Source: Candidatus Saccharimonadota bacterium (lineage in GTDB: Bacteria; Patescibacteriota; Saccharimonadia; Saccharimonadales; Saccharimonadaceae). Taken from it: DNA of 64,000 nt. Of the stretch, positions 33,837-42,122 are shown in pieces. Position numbers and translations under genes: made by a program. Numbering within the stretch: position 1 is the stretch's first letter; the number at the start of each line of letters is the position of its first letter. The stretch spans positions 90,048-154,047 of the forward strand of contig JAECRG010000002.1 in the NCBI GenBank assembly GCA_015999875.1. The letters are read 5' to 3'. The notes beneath the pieces were generated by a model. It saw only the letters and a list, made by a program, of their open reading frames with translations. It searched no databases and was not told the DNA's origin.

Positions 33837-34917
33837 GCAGCTAGCTATTCAGTTACCTGCCGATTCACTTACAGTACTATTCGTCTGCGACAAGGCATTT
33901 GAATCTCAATCTAGGGGTATCATGGCTACGGTCTCTGTACCGATCGAAGTAAAAACGATTACCTCGGGCAAGCTTAGAAGATATGCACATCTGTCTCTTT
34001 GGCAACATTTTGCGCATATTAGCATAGTTGGCAGAAACATTATAGATATATTCAAGGTTGTTGTCGGATTTGTGCAGAGCCTTGTGCTGATAGCAAAATT
34101 CCAACCCGATGTTGTGTTTGCGAAAGGCGGCTTCGTATGCCTACCTGTGGGGTTTGCCGCATGGTGCTTACGCAGGCCACTTGTTATTCATGACTCTGAT
34201 GTGCGCCCTGGACTTACGAACAGGCTCCTTGCTCGATTTGCAAATGTAATCGCTACTGGTTTTCCACTTGAGAATTATTCGTATCCGCCTGTAAAAAGCC
34301 ACTATACTGGTGTGCCAATCGACCAAAAATACTCTCCAGTTTCTACTCAAAAACAATTGGAGTTCAAGAATGCGCTGGGTATTGATTCTTCTAAGCAGCT
34401 GATACTTGCATTTGGTGGGGGGTTGGGCTCTACTGTCATCAATGATGCAATGGCGAGTCTTGCACCTACGCTTGGTGAGTCTATCGTTATATATAACATT
34501 ACGGGCAAGGGTAATATTGAACGAGCGAAAGAAAAAGGTGTAGGAATTGCGAATTATCGTGCCGAGGAGTTTGTATACGGCTTACACGATGCGATGGCGG
34601 CAGCTGACTTAGTTATCACTCGAGCAAGCGCAACTGCGCTGCAGGAGCTCGCTGGACTCAAGCGGGCTACAATTGCAGTCCCAGCAAGTCAGCTCGGGGA
34701 TCAACAGCTTAATGCGAAGTTGTTTCAGGAGGCAAATGCAGTGATAGTTGTGCGTGATGAAGAGCTCGCAGACACTAGTTCGCTTACAAAGACAGTCCAA
34801 GAGATACTGCACTCTCCAACACATCGCGAACAGCTTGCAGAAGCACTGCATGTATTTGCTAGGCCAAAGGCGGCGAGCGATCTTGCTACGCTCATTATCG
34901 CTGCAAATAATGGATAG
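33772..34917 (+). CDS. murG: UDP-GlcNAc:lipid I glycosyltransferase MurG
   Basis: MurG adds N-acetylglucosamine to lipid I at the inner face of the membrane, making lipid II for FtsW. The protein of 381 residues (GT28) starts MKVLAVGGGSGGHVTP and has PLVIHDSDVRPGLTNR, GGGLGS and the acceptor-binding ASATALQELAGL. I choose ATG 33772: AAAGGAGG (33758-33765) has 6-nt spacing to it, while it directly touches the in-frame ATG at 33766. It starts inside ftsW. The conserved His/Glu region is HDSD rather than HEQN. Confidence 0.93.
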   Translation: MKVLAVGGGSGGHVTPVAAVVEQLAIQLPADSLTVLFVCDKAFESQSRGIMATVSVPIEVKTITSGKLRRYAHLSLWQHFAHISIVGRNIIDIFKVVVGFVQSLVLIAKFQPDVVFAKGGFVCLPVGFAAWCLRRPLVIHDSDVRPGLTNRLLARFANVIATGFPLENYSYPPVKSHYTGVPIDQKYSPVSTQKQLEFKNALGIDSSKQLILAFGGGLGSTVINDAMASLAPTLGESIVIYNITGKGNIERAKEKGVGIANYRAEEFVYGLHDAMAAADLVITRASATALQELAGLKRATIAVPASQLGDQQLNAKLFQEANAVIVVRDEELADTSSLTKTVQEILHSPTHREQLAEALHVFARPKAASDLATLIIAANNG

Positions 34918-34956
34918 CGAGCTAATCAATAAACTGCTACAATATGCATAAGTATT

Positions 34957-35910
34957 ATGTCGGTTTTTTCACGCAAGTCTTCTCAAGATGCCGCGCCACC
35001 TCGTCGTCGGCGCTCGTTTGAAGATGGGGGTGAGCAACGTCAAGAAGAGCGCAAGCGTCAATCTGTCCAGTACAAACGTGGTCGGACACTAGCTGGTAGC
35101 ACGAGCCACACTCTACGTGCCGCAGATACGCGCGCCCTCAACAACGCCACTCCTCGCGAAAAAGTGCATCATCTGACGAATTTACGACGTAAGCTCTCGT
35201 TGATTTTGAGTATCTCGCTCATTGCAGTTGTCGCGCTACTCATATTTCTGCAGCAGTTCACGGCAAGTACGCATGTTGAGTTTAGTGGAGATGCACGAGC
35301 TCAATCTACGAAAGCGTATGAGCAGGCGATTCAAGATTACCTGACGCAGAATCCACTGGAGCGCGTCCGTTTTAATCTTGATTCAGACAAGCTTAACGCA
35401 TTTGTGATCGCTAAATTGCCAGAAGTTGAAAATATTGTTCCTGGTGGATATGTTGAGCCTGTGACCTCTAGTTTTGCTATTACGCTGCGTAAACCAGTTG
35501 TTAGCTGGCAGGTAGATGATAAATTATATTTTGTTGACTCACACGGTGTTTCGTTTACAAAAAATACTCATGACAATCCAGAGGTCAAGATTGTCGACAA
35601 CAGTGGTGTGGAGCATACTTCTGGCACTGCTATTGCGAGCGCGCGCTTCTTGACCTTTGTAGGTAAGGCTGTTGCACTTGCCGAGAAAAGCGGCCTAAAT
35701 GTTACGCAAGCGGCTATTCCAGCCGGTACATCTCGCCAGGTGCAGCTCACTGTCGATGGCCATGAGTATCCAATTATTATGTCGATAGATCGTGCGGTAG
35801 GTGAGCAAGTTGAAGATATGGGCAGGGCAATCGCATTCTTTGATAAGCAAGGGCGAAAGCCACAGTACATCGACCTACGTGTTAAAGGCAAAGTATTCTT
35901 TAGGGAGTAG
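34957..35910 (+). CDS. ftsQ: FtsQ/DivIB-like division protein
   Basis: The 317-residue protein has a basic, disordered N-terminus (about 1-75, rich in Arg and Ser), one membrane segment (about 80-103), a POTRA-like domain (about 108-180) and a beta domain. The layout and position at the end of the dcw cluster match FtsQ/DivIB, which links FtsL and FtsB to the divisome. TACAAT (34938-34943) lies 13 nt before ATG 34957. ftsA and ftsZ do not follow; instead there is a gene-free stretch of almost 1 kb. Confidence 0.88.
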   Translation: MSVFSRKSSQDAAPPRRRRSFEDGGEQRQEERKRQSVQYKRGRTLAGSTSHTLRAADTRALNNATPREKVHHLTNLRRKLSLILSISLIAVVALLIFLQQFTASTHVEFSGDARAQSTKAYEQAIQDYLTQNPLERVRFNLDSDKLNAFVIAKLPEVENIVPGGYVEPVTSSFAITLRKPVVSWQVDDKLYFVDSHGVSFTKNTHDNPEVKIVDNSGVEHTSGTAIASARFLTFVGKAVALAEKSGLNVTQAAIPAGTSRQVQLTVDGHEYPIIMSIDRAVGEQVEDMGRAIAFFDKQGRKPQYIDLRVKGKVFFRE

Positions 35911-36012
35911 GGCAGAGGGCGCAAAGAGGTGAGGAGTACAGGGTTACCTGCCCCTTCGTCTGTTGTTCTATAATTGTTCTATTTCTAAAAATATATATTT
36001 AGATATAAAATT

Positions 36013-36028
36013 ATATAAAAGTCAAATA
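36013..36028. repeat. 16-bp direct repeat, copy 1
   Basis: ATATAAAAGTCAAATA occurs here and at 36184-36199. Its complement reads TTTGACTTTTATAT, containing a -35-like TTGACT. Copy 2 has CATTAT 17 bp from it on the minus strand, so these may be minus-strand promoters. Confidence 0.7.
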
Positions 36029-36047
36029 TATAACTATGGATGATTGA

Positions 36048-36081
36048 GGGGTGGGGAGTAGTGGGGTTGGTGGAGGTTGGG
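36048..36081 (+). other. G-run cluster (possible G-quadruplex)
   Basis: Four runs, GGGG (36048), GGGG (36053), GGGG (36063) and GGG (36079), occur with loops of 1, 6 and 12 nt in otherwise AT-rich DNA. A quadruplex is possible but the last loop is long. Confidence 0.45.
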
Positions 36082-36183
36082 CATTTCTAGTCCATGCCTT
36101 GATAAAAATCTGACCCCGACAATATTCGTACCATGAATCAAAAAACATATTCCTGTGGAAAAACTATATAATGTCAAATATTC

Positions 36184-36199
36184 ATATAAAAGTCAAATA
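36184..36199. repeat. 16-bp direct repeat, copy 2
   Basis: Identical to 36013-36028, 171 bp away. On the minus strand TTGACT is followed after 17 bp by CATTAT. No minus-strand gene follows within the region, so a transcript would be noncoding. Confidence 0.7.
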
Positions 36200-36668
36200 G
36201 ACTGACTTGGTGTACGATCGACAATGTTGGCCGAGAGGCTTACTTTGGGTGTTGCTGCTGTGCATGCAGGTCATGTGGATGCGCTGTAAAGTCTACATGT
36301 ATGGATACAGATAGCTTTGACTGTCATTGTGCATAGAAACAATAACGAGCACTCCTCTACTTGAAGTGCGAATTATATATTTGTTCTAGATGTGTTCATA
36401 TTCAACCTGTGAGTATTCATTATGAGTCGTAAAAGATATATTGTGCGACGTTAGATTGTGATGTGAAAGTTGAATGTGTGTGCGTCTATTATGCTTACGT
36501 TTTCTGTGATTCTGAGTTACATATTGTTATTTGCGGCTATATCAGTACTCTCTTGTGGCTCATGTGTGCTAATTCCCGATTAGTCTATGTGTGGTCTGTC
36601 TCGTACGTATTGTCTATGTATGAATCTTTGTGTGCAGACTAAGGCGTGTTTTGTGAATCGTTTCAAGT

Positions 36669-36696
36669 ACTTCCTGTAATATATTGCTGTAAAACT
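36669..36696 (+). other. dif-like XerCD recombination site (candidate)
   Basis: The 28-mer starts ACTTCCTGTAA, then TATATT, then GCTGTAAAACT. From memory, the Bacillus subtilis dif site begins ACTTCCTAGAA TATATA and ends with TGTAAACT; about 19 of 28 positions match without gaps, mostly the XerC arm, centre and final CT. It lies in the gene-free skewed stretch at the convergent gene-strand switch, where dif is expected. Confidence 0.45.
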
Positions 36697-36856
36697 TTAG
36701 TTCTACTTATGTTCTATATGTTGTTGAAACATACTGAGTAGGTAGTGATGCCAGGGTAGCGGTTTATTTGCTTTTTTTGGCGGCTGCATGAAAATAGGGT
36801 AGCTCTCCCCTGCTTTGTCTGTGTGAAGATATATTTGTGTCATGACTTAGAAATGG

Positions 36857-37366
36857 TTAGTGTGTAGATGAAGTGTGTGTATGAATCCCCGCGGATATGC
36901 ATTTGGCTATAATCGCTACGATGCCATAAGAGAGGCCGAGCACTACCCCGCAGTCTACTATCCCCCGCCACGGCTGTGGGAATTGATGAACGATGACGAC
37001 AGCAATGATGATAACTATAATTGCAGCATAGCTTACGATCATCTGGCGTACTGGGGCTCGGAAATAGCCAAAACAGTACAGTGGTGCAAGCAGTATGGAG
37101 ACGATATCTCCATCTACTTTGATCTGCTGAGCTCTGGTGGCAATCCGTGGTGCTAGGCGTCGTGCAAACCCATCGCGTCCTTCTGTGACGATCATAAATC
37201 CGCTCCAAACGACGAGAACCAGCCACTGCACAGGGGTGAGATCATAACGTATGGCTTCGATTCCATAAGGGATTAGCCTGAAGATTGCAAAACTAAGTAG
37301 TGCGACAATCCCAGCAATACCCCATAGTGCACCGTAGTATCTCAGCCGTGCTCGTGGTGGGTTCAT
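36857..37366 (-). CDS. Hypothetical membrane protein, 169 aa
   Basis: The protein has four hydrophobic segments (about 10-33, 44-62, 107-128 and 138-156) and a cytoplasmic loop with several Arg residues. The N-terminus is basic. I do not recognise it. Its ATG overlaps the stop of the next upstream minus-strand gene by 4 nt, so they are translated together. The C-terminus ends in His/Thr/Ser. Confidence 0.65.
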   Translation of the reverse strand: MNPPRARLRYYGALWGIAGIVALLSFAIFRLIPYGIEAIRYDLTPVQWLVLVVWSGFMIVTEGRDGFARRLAPRIATRAQQIKVDGDIVSILLAPLYCFGYFRAPVRQMIVSYAAIIVIIIAVVIVHQFPQPWRGIVDCGVVLGLSYGIVAIIAKCISAGIHTHTSSTH

Positions 37367-37746
37367 GCTTCCCGGGAAGATTCAGACTCAACCCGTGCGA
37401 GTAGTGCATCCTCCTCGGGATCGATGGCTGTCGCTGAAGTCGGAGCGGCTGGGGTGTGGGCGATCAGGTCGGTACGAGGAGTCTGTAGAGGCGCAGTTGA
37501 TATACTCCCCCGCTCCATAAGCTCTCGCATGCGGCGAATGTCTTTCTGCATCTCGATCGTGGCTTTTTCAACCTTATAGTGCCGAATAGAATTGAAGATC
37601 ACATATACGAGAAACAGGATTGTCAAAACCCCTGTCACTACAGCACTAGTGACAATGAGAGGCATGAGCGCATCAAAATTAAGAGCTGGAGCGAGATCTG
37701 TCACCGATTCGCCATCAACACCGTATAAGGAGGAGTCTAGCTGCAT
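37363..37746 (-). CDS. Hypothetical single-pass membrane protein, 127 aa
   Basis: One membrane segment (about 29-52) is followed by a basic stretch, a short coiled coil (about 60-82) and an acidic, Pro/Ala-rich C-terminus. I do not recognise the family. A minus-strand TATACT (37755-37760) ends 8 nt before ATG 37746, which marks this start rather than the ATG 33 nt upstream. It overlaps the downstream membrane-protein gene by ATGA. Confidence 0.65.
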   Translation of the reverse strand: MQLDSSLYGVDGESVTDLAPALNFDALMPLIVTSAVVTGVLTILFLVYVIFNSIRHYKVEKATIEMQKDIRRMRELMERGSISTAPLQTPRTDLIAHTPAAPTSATAIDPEEDALLARVESESSREA

Positions 37747-37833
37747 ATGCTTATAGTATACCAGGATTGGCGTGGACATTATATATGCGTCAAGGAATAT
37801 TCACAGCACTCGGGAGCAGGAGTAGCCCGATGT

Positions 37834-38484
37834 TTATCGTCTAGGTATAGACTCGCCGACTCTCAGCTCGAGAGCTGCTCGGATTGCTGTGCGGCCTACG
37901 GAAAACGAGGCTTCTGGACGTCTTGTTAAGTTATAGAATCGCTCATATAGGGGGTCAGCTTGGTTTGGATACACTGCCATAGTGAGATCTATAAATGTTG
38001 CGCGTCCTTCGGAGGTGGAAAGCGCCTCCTCGATTGCAGTTTGCGCACCTATCTTTTCAAACTCTCGCTGTCGCTCTAGCTCCTTACCCTCGGCGTCGTA
38101 TACTATGGCATCCGGACTTGGGCACAGTGCAAGCCAGCCATGCATATTGCGGGTTACCGATTCTTCGGTCGTGTTGGCGACGATCTCCCCTGCGGGGTAC
38201 TCATACGTATATTTATCTTGTATACAGTTGTACTGGAGGCGATGCGAGTCACTCGTTGTCATACTGCGCAGATCGAGCGCGTAATAATTACTTGAATATA
38301 GTCCGCTAGTCGTAAGTGTGGCGGACCAAAGATTGCCCTCGATATCCAGGCCATCCCAGCTTAAGGACCTTATGAAATCATTACCAGTTTCTGGGTCGGA
38401 CACGCGATCACCATTATGTAGTATGATATCGTGTGCCATGCTTATGGTATCTAGATGGTTATTGGTAGAAAATAGTTCGCTCAT
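37834..38484 (-). CDS. Hypothetical soluble protein, 216 aa
   Basis: I do not recognise this protein. The N-terminal two thirds are probably beta-rich (many Thr/Ser/Tyr with a YNCIQDKYTYEYPAGE-type pattern) and the C-terminal third is helical. There is no signal peptide or membrane segment. AGAGGTG precedes ATG 38484 and a TACTATGAT stretch lies further upstream, so it has a normal leader. It appears to be its own transcription unit. Confidence 0.6.
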   Translation of the reverse strand: MSELFSTNNHLDTISMAHDIILHNGDRVSDPETGNDFIRSLSWDGLDIEGNLWSATLTTSGLYSSNYYALDLRSMTTSDSHRLQYNCIQDKYTYEYPAGEIVANTTEESVTRNMHGWLALCPSPDAIVYDAEGKELERQREFEKIGAQTAIEEALSTSEGRATFIDLTMAVYPNQADPLYERFYNLTRRPEASFSVGRTAIRAALELRVGESIPRR

Positions 38485-38696
38485 TGCACCTCTTGTGATT
38501 TATCATAGTAGATATTGAGTTTTTTGCAAGAAGTAGAGGGTTCTCCTTGGGCTTCTGGCGAGTTGGCGATAATAATCACTTATACCTAAAGATATTGCGA
38601 CACAAGTATCTCTAGATGCTACGAGATTTTTAGCACGAAGACATCGAATTAATTAAATGATTTCGTCGATAAAAGCCTGAGGCATGCTCGAGTAGC

Positions 38697-38939
38697 CTAT
38701 TTCAGCCGGCCTAGTGCTACGGCTATAACTAGTGATACACCAGCCACAACGATGAGAAGTGCCGAGGCGATAGATCCGAGTAGCGCATCAAACTGTACAG
38801 GCTCTACTATGTTGAGTGCCACTAGCACAGTGAGTGCAAGAGCTAGCACGGTGATGATATAGTGCGCACGTTGCAACTCTGCACGAGCGATCGGACCCTT
38901 GATGTCTTTGAGTTTTTTAGGGTGATTTTGTTTAGCCAT
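38697..38939 (-). CDS. Small two-segment membrane protein, 80 aa
   Basis: A basic N-terminus (about 1-24) is followed by two membrane segments (about 28-46 and 55-78). The start is ATG 38939 because a minus-strand TACAAT (38946-38951) ends 6 nt before it; the ATG at 38975 is upstream of that promoter. I do not recognise the family. The 180 bp between this gene and 38520 contain nothing I can name. Confidence 0.65.
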   Translation of the reverse strand: MAKQNHPKKLKDIKGPIARAELQRAHYIITVLALALTVLVALNIVEPVQFDALLGSIASALLIVVAGVSLVIAVALGRLK

Positions 38940-39033
38940 GGCCGTATTGTAACACCTATGGTCGTATATACACATTGTGGTATAGTAATCTTATCCGGTC
39001 AGCCGGTGGTCTTATCGAAACAGGAGGCGCGAG

Positions 39034-39573
39034 ATGCATAGCATTGATGCACTTATGAAAGTAGAAGATGCTCATGTGAGTATGCTTGAGCGTGTGAGTT
39101 CGTACTACGGCCGATACGTCGACACCATGTGGAGTGTGTTTGTACTCCACTCGAAATCCGTACTGGGAGAAGATTGGTGGCCAAGTCATGTGGAACTGTT
39201 CAGATCTGAATATGAGGGTCACATCAGCTTGGAGCATGAGTTGTGCCGGATTATCGATCGCGAAGACGGACTCAACGCACGCGTGGCGCTTGATGAGTTG
39301 CATGATGAGCTGGAATCTCGTGTGCTCATAGAGCTGCTCGCTCAGCGTGGGATGACAGTGGACATGGACATGCGATTAAGATGGCTGTCCAGCGTAAGAT
39401 TGGCGCGTCATGCGGTACTTCGCAAACAAGTGCGATACGACATCGACACTGCACGATTCTACGTGAGCGACGCTGCAGCCAAGCATGAACGTCAGTTTGC
39501 CGAGGCTCCAAGAGCTGCTCGTGGTTCACTCCGACTCATGTCGAAGATGTATCCGCACGTCGTGCCGTTTTAG
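39034..39573 (+). CDS. Hypothetical helical protein, 179 aa
   Basis: This soluble, mainly alpha-helical protein has many His, Arg and Glu residues and no visible signal peptide. I do not recognise it. AGGAGG precedes ATG 39034 with normal spacing, and TATAGT lies about 50 nt upstream, so the gene has a structured leader (a CCGG-containing inverted repeat is visible around 38995-39010). A strong terminator follows. Confidence 0.62.
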   Translation: MHSIDALMKVEDAHVSMLERVSSYYGRYVDTMWSVFVLHSKSVLGEDWWPSHVELFRSEYEGHISLEHELCRIIDREDGLNARVALDELHDELESRVLIELLAQRGMTVDMDMRLRWLSSVRLARHAVLRKQVRYDIDTARFYVSDAAAKHERQFAEAPRAARGSLRLMSKMYPHVVPF

Positions 39574-39580
39574 ACCAACC

Positions 39581-39628
39581 CCCACCCTTTGTAGGCGAAA
39601 ACATTTGCCTGTAAGGGTGGGTGTTTTC
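39581..39628 (+). terminator. Terminator after the helical orphan
   Basis: CCCACCCTT (39581-39589) pairs with AAGGGTGGG (39613-39621), with an inner AGGC/GCCT helix, followed by TGTTTTCG. Confidence 0.88.
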
Positions 39629-39747
39629 GTGTCGATATAGAATCTTTGGTGAGAAGACTGTACTGTACAACAACACACAATATATTTGAACCATGAGAAT
39701 CTGCTTATTATACTGTATGCTCAACGTGCGCTATAATGGTGATACTG

Positions 39748-42009
39748 ATGAGTAACTTTTCGACCGTCATAATCTCAAATCGTCTACCTGTGAGCGTTTC
39801 ACGGCAAGACGGTGAACTCAAGTTTGACGCGAGTAGCGGTGGCCTGGCTACGGCCATGAGCTCACTTGAGGTAGAAAATAAGATATGGGTAGGTTGGCCG
39901 GGCATAGATGCGGACACCTTGAGTGACGAAGAACGCGAGATAATTACAGCGAAACTTCAGGAGAAAGGCTGTTACCCTGTATTTCTCACAGCAAAAGAGG
40001 TGGAACTGTACTACGAAGGCTATGCAAACGACACCTTGTGGCCGCTGTTTCACTATTTTCAGAGTGTTGCACGCTATCCTCAGGAATATTGGGATGCGTA
40101 TCAACTCGTCAACGAGAAATTTGCTGATGTGGCGGCTCAGGTCGCCGCTGCAGATGCGCGAATCTGGATTCAAGATTACCACTTCATGCTACTTCCGGGT
40201 ATGATTCGTGAGCGCGCAAGTGCGACGACGATTGGCTTCTTCTTGCATATTCCCTTTCCTAGTTTTGAGATTTTCCGCCTACTCCCTCAGCGTAAAGAGC
40301 TGCTACGTGGCCTCTTGGGCGCGGATGTGATCGGTTTTCATGTGTACGACTATGCGCAACACTTTCTCGATAGCTGTCGGAGGCTTCTGGGTGTGTCGGC
40401 TTCAAATGGTATGCTCGAGTATGAAGGCCGAATGGTCAAAGCCTCCGCCTACCCTATCGGGATCGATTACGCCAAATTTCGTGCACAGCTGGATGCCAAA
40501 GAAACAAAAGATGCACTCAAGCAGCTGGACGATGCATATGGTAAGCAAAAGCTCATCCTCTCCGTCGACAGACTCGACTACTCGAAGGGTATACCCGAAC
40601 GCCTCGAGGCATTTAGGCTTCTGCTTGAAACTCACCCCGAACATCGCGGCAAAGTGAAGCTTCTGATGATTGCCGTACCCTCTCGCACCGGAGTACAGGC
40701 GTATCAGCAGCTACGCGACGAAATAGAGCGCACGGTGAGTCGTATCAATGGTACGTACGGCACCGTAGACTGGGCTCCGATTTCATATCAGTTTCAGAAC
40801 AGGCCTTTTAGTGAGGTTGTCGCGCTCTATGCGCGTGCAGATATTATGCTAGTGACTCCTATCCGCGATGGCATGAATCTTGTTGCCAAAGAGTATGTAG
40901 CAAGCAAAAAGCGCCGCGGTGGTGTGCTAATACTAAGTGAGATGGCAGGTGCAATCGATGAAATGCCAGAAGCACTTAGTATAAATCCAAATAACGCACA
41001 TTCTGTGTGTGAGGCTACTCACAATGCTCTATCGATGCCTATGAGCGAGCAGAAAAAACGTCTAAGCGCGATGCAAAAACGCCTAAGTGTTGTGACTGTG
41101 CAAAATTGGGGCAAGGAGTTTATGGGTGATCTCGAGACTGTCGCCAAGCGCGAAGGCAGCTCACGCAAGCAGCTTTCACTCACGCAGCGGCAACGTCTTG
41201 TAACGCGCTACCGCACGGCGGGTCATCGTCTGATAATACTTGATTATGACGGCACACTTCGTGGATTTGTAAAAACTCCTTCTCCGCTTGCAGCCGCACC
41301 GACACTTCGTGTTTGGCGTACGCTCAAAGTACTCAGTGACCAGCCAAATACCACGGTCGCGATAGTAAGCGGTCGCACTCGGCGTGCATTATCTAGCTGG
41401 TTTGTAGGCCTACCGTTGGTACTGGCCGCAGAGCATGGTGCATGGAAGCGGTATGGCCGCAAATGGGAAGAGATTGATAGTGGCTTTAAAAAAGACAAAA
41501 AACGCATACGCACAGTGATGGAAAAATACACTAGCCGTACCAACGGGTCGGAGATCGAGGAAAAAGATCATGCGCTTGTATGGCACTATACTAATGTTGA
41601 GCCAGATATCGCTTTCAAGCGCGCAAGCGAACTTAAGCGTGAGCTAACTGAACTACTCGCAGATGACGATGTAAACGTACACGATGGTCGTAATATCGTT
41701 GAAGTAAAGCCAAGCGCTATTACTAAAGGGAGTGTCGTGCGGGAGCTGAGGCGCATGTATCCGTCTGATTTCGTGCTATGCGCTGGTGACGATTATACCG
41801 ATGAAGATATGTTTCGTGAGCTGCAGGATGATCCGAGCGCAGTGACGATTAAGGTTGGACAGGTGGACACGGCTGCTCGTCATACGGTAGCGAAGCCAGG
41901 CCAGCTACTAAAACTTCTCGAAGAGCTCTCCCCTCCTTCATCTCTGACTGTACTGACAGAGATTCCTACCAAAATCCCTCGCAAACTATTTCGCTGGTTA
42001 CGTAAATAA
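39748..42009 (+). CDS. otsBA: Bifunctional trehalose-6-phosphate synthase/phosphatase
   Basis: The protein of 753 residues fuses a GT20 trehalose-6-phosphate synthase (about 1-470; ISNRLPVSV, GGLATAMSSL, FLHIPFPSFEIFR, DRLDYSKGIPERLEAF, TPIRDGMNLVAKEYV) to a HAD-type phosphatase (about 490-735; ILDYDGTLRGF, SGRTRR, CAGDDYTDEDMF). It can make trehalose from UDP/ADP-glucose and glucose-6-phosphate in one chain. TATAAT (39732-39737) ends 10 nt before ATG 39748; the ATG at 39736 overlaps the promoter. Trehalose would serve as osmoprotectant. It is one of few plus-strand genes in this half. Confidence 0.94.
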   Translation: MSNFSTVIISNRLPVSVSRQDGELKFDASSGGLATAMSSLEVENKIWVGWPGIDADTLSDEEREIITAKLQEKGCYPVFLTAKEVELYYEGYANDTLWPLFHYFQSVARYPQEYWDAYQLVNEKFADVAAQVAAADARIWIQDYHFMLLPGMIRERASATTIGFFLHIPFPSFEIFRLLPQRKELLRGLLGADVIGFHVYDYAQHFLDSCRRLLGVSASNGMLEYEGRMVKASAYPIGIDYAKFRAQLDAKETKDALKQLDDAYGKQKLILSVDRLDYSKGIPERLEAFRLLLETHPEHRGKVKLLMIAVPSRTGVQAYQQLRDEIERTVSRINGTYGTVDWAPISYQFQNRPFSEVVALYARADIMLVTPIRDGMNLVAKEYVASKKRRGGVLILSEMAGAIDEMPEALSINPNNAHSVCEATHNALSMPMSEQKKRLSAMQKRLSVVTVQNWGKEFMGDLETVAKREGSSRKQLSLTQRQRLVTRYRTAGHRLIILDYDGTLRGFVKTPSPLAAAPTLRVWRTLKVLSDQPNTTVAIVSGRTRRALSSWFVGLPLVLAAEHGAWKRYGRKWEEIDSGFKKDKKRIRTVMEKYTSRTNGSEIEEKDHALVWHYTNVEPDIAFKRASELKRELTELLADDDVNVHDGRNIVEVKPSAITKGSVVRELRRMYPSDFVLCAGDDYTDEDMFRELQDDPSAVTIKVGQVDTAARHTVAKPGQLLKLLEELSPPSSLTVLTEIPTKIPRKLFRWLRK

Positions 42010-42089
42010 ACTTAGGGGCCATGAGTTCGCCAACGGCACGCTTTCGCTCGTTCTGCGCTGCTGCTACGATTTATGGGTCAATGCCGCTC

Positions 42090-42118
42090 GCGTAGCGACG
42101 TTACGCTTGGCGCTACGC
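42090..42118. terminator. Possible terminator between otsBA and the ATPase gene
   Basis: GCGTAGCG (42090-42097) pairs with CGCTACGC (42111-42118) around a 13-nt loop, between two convergent genes. There is no T-tract. Confidence 0.35.
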
Positions 42119-42122
42119 TGTA

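Larger units (their letters stand above)
35911..36856. other. Gene-free, GT-rich 946-bp region at the strand-switch point
   Basis: I find no credible gene here. The plus strand is skewed to T and G: block 36481-36540 has 29 T, 10 A, 12 G and 9 C, and block 36601-36660 has 24 T, 12 A, 16 G and 8 C. The region holds a dif-like 28-mer, two copies of a 16-bp repeat, a G-run cluster, and a TATAAT at 36177-36182. Genes on the left point right and genes on the right point left, so the region lies between convergent blocks. Confidence 0.7.

Noticed and set aside
35911..36856. RNase P RNA or tmRNA gene in the gene-free stretch
   Set aside because: No conserved RNase P cores, no tag-peptide frame ending in ALAA, and no CCA end were found.
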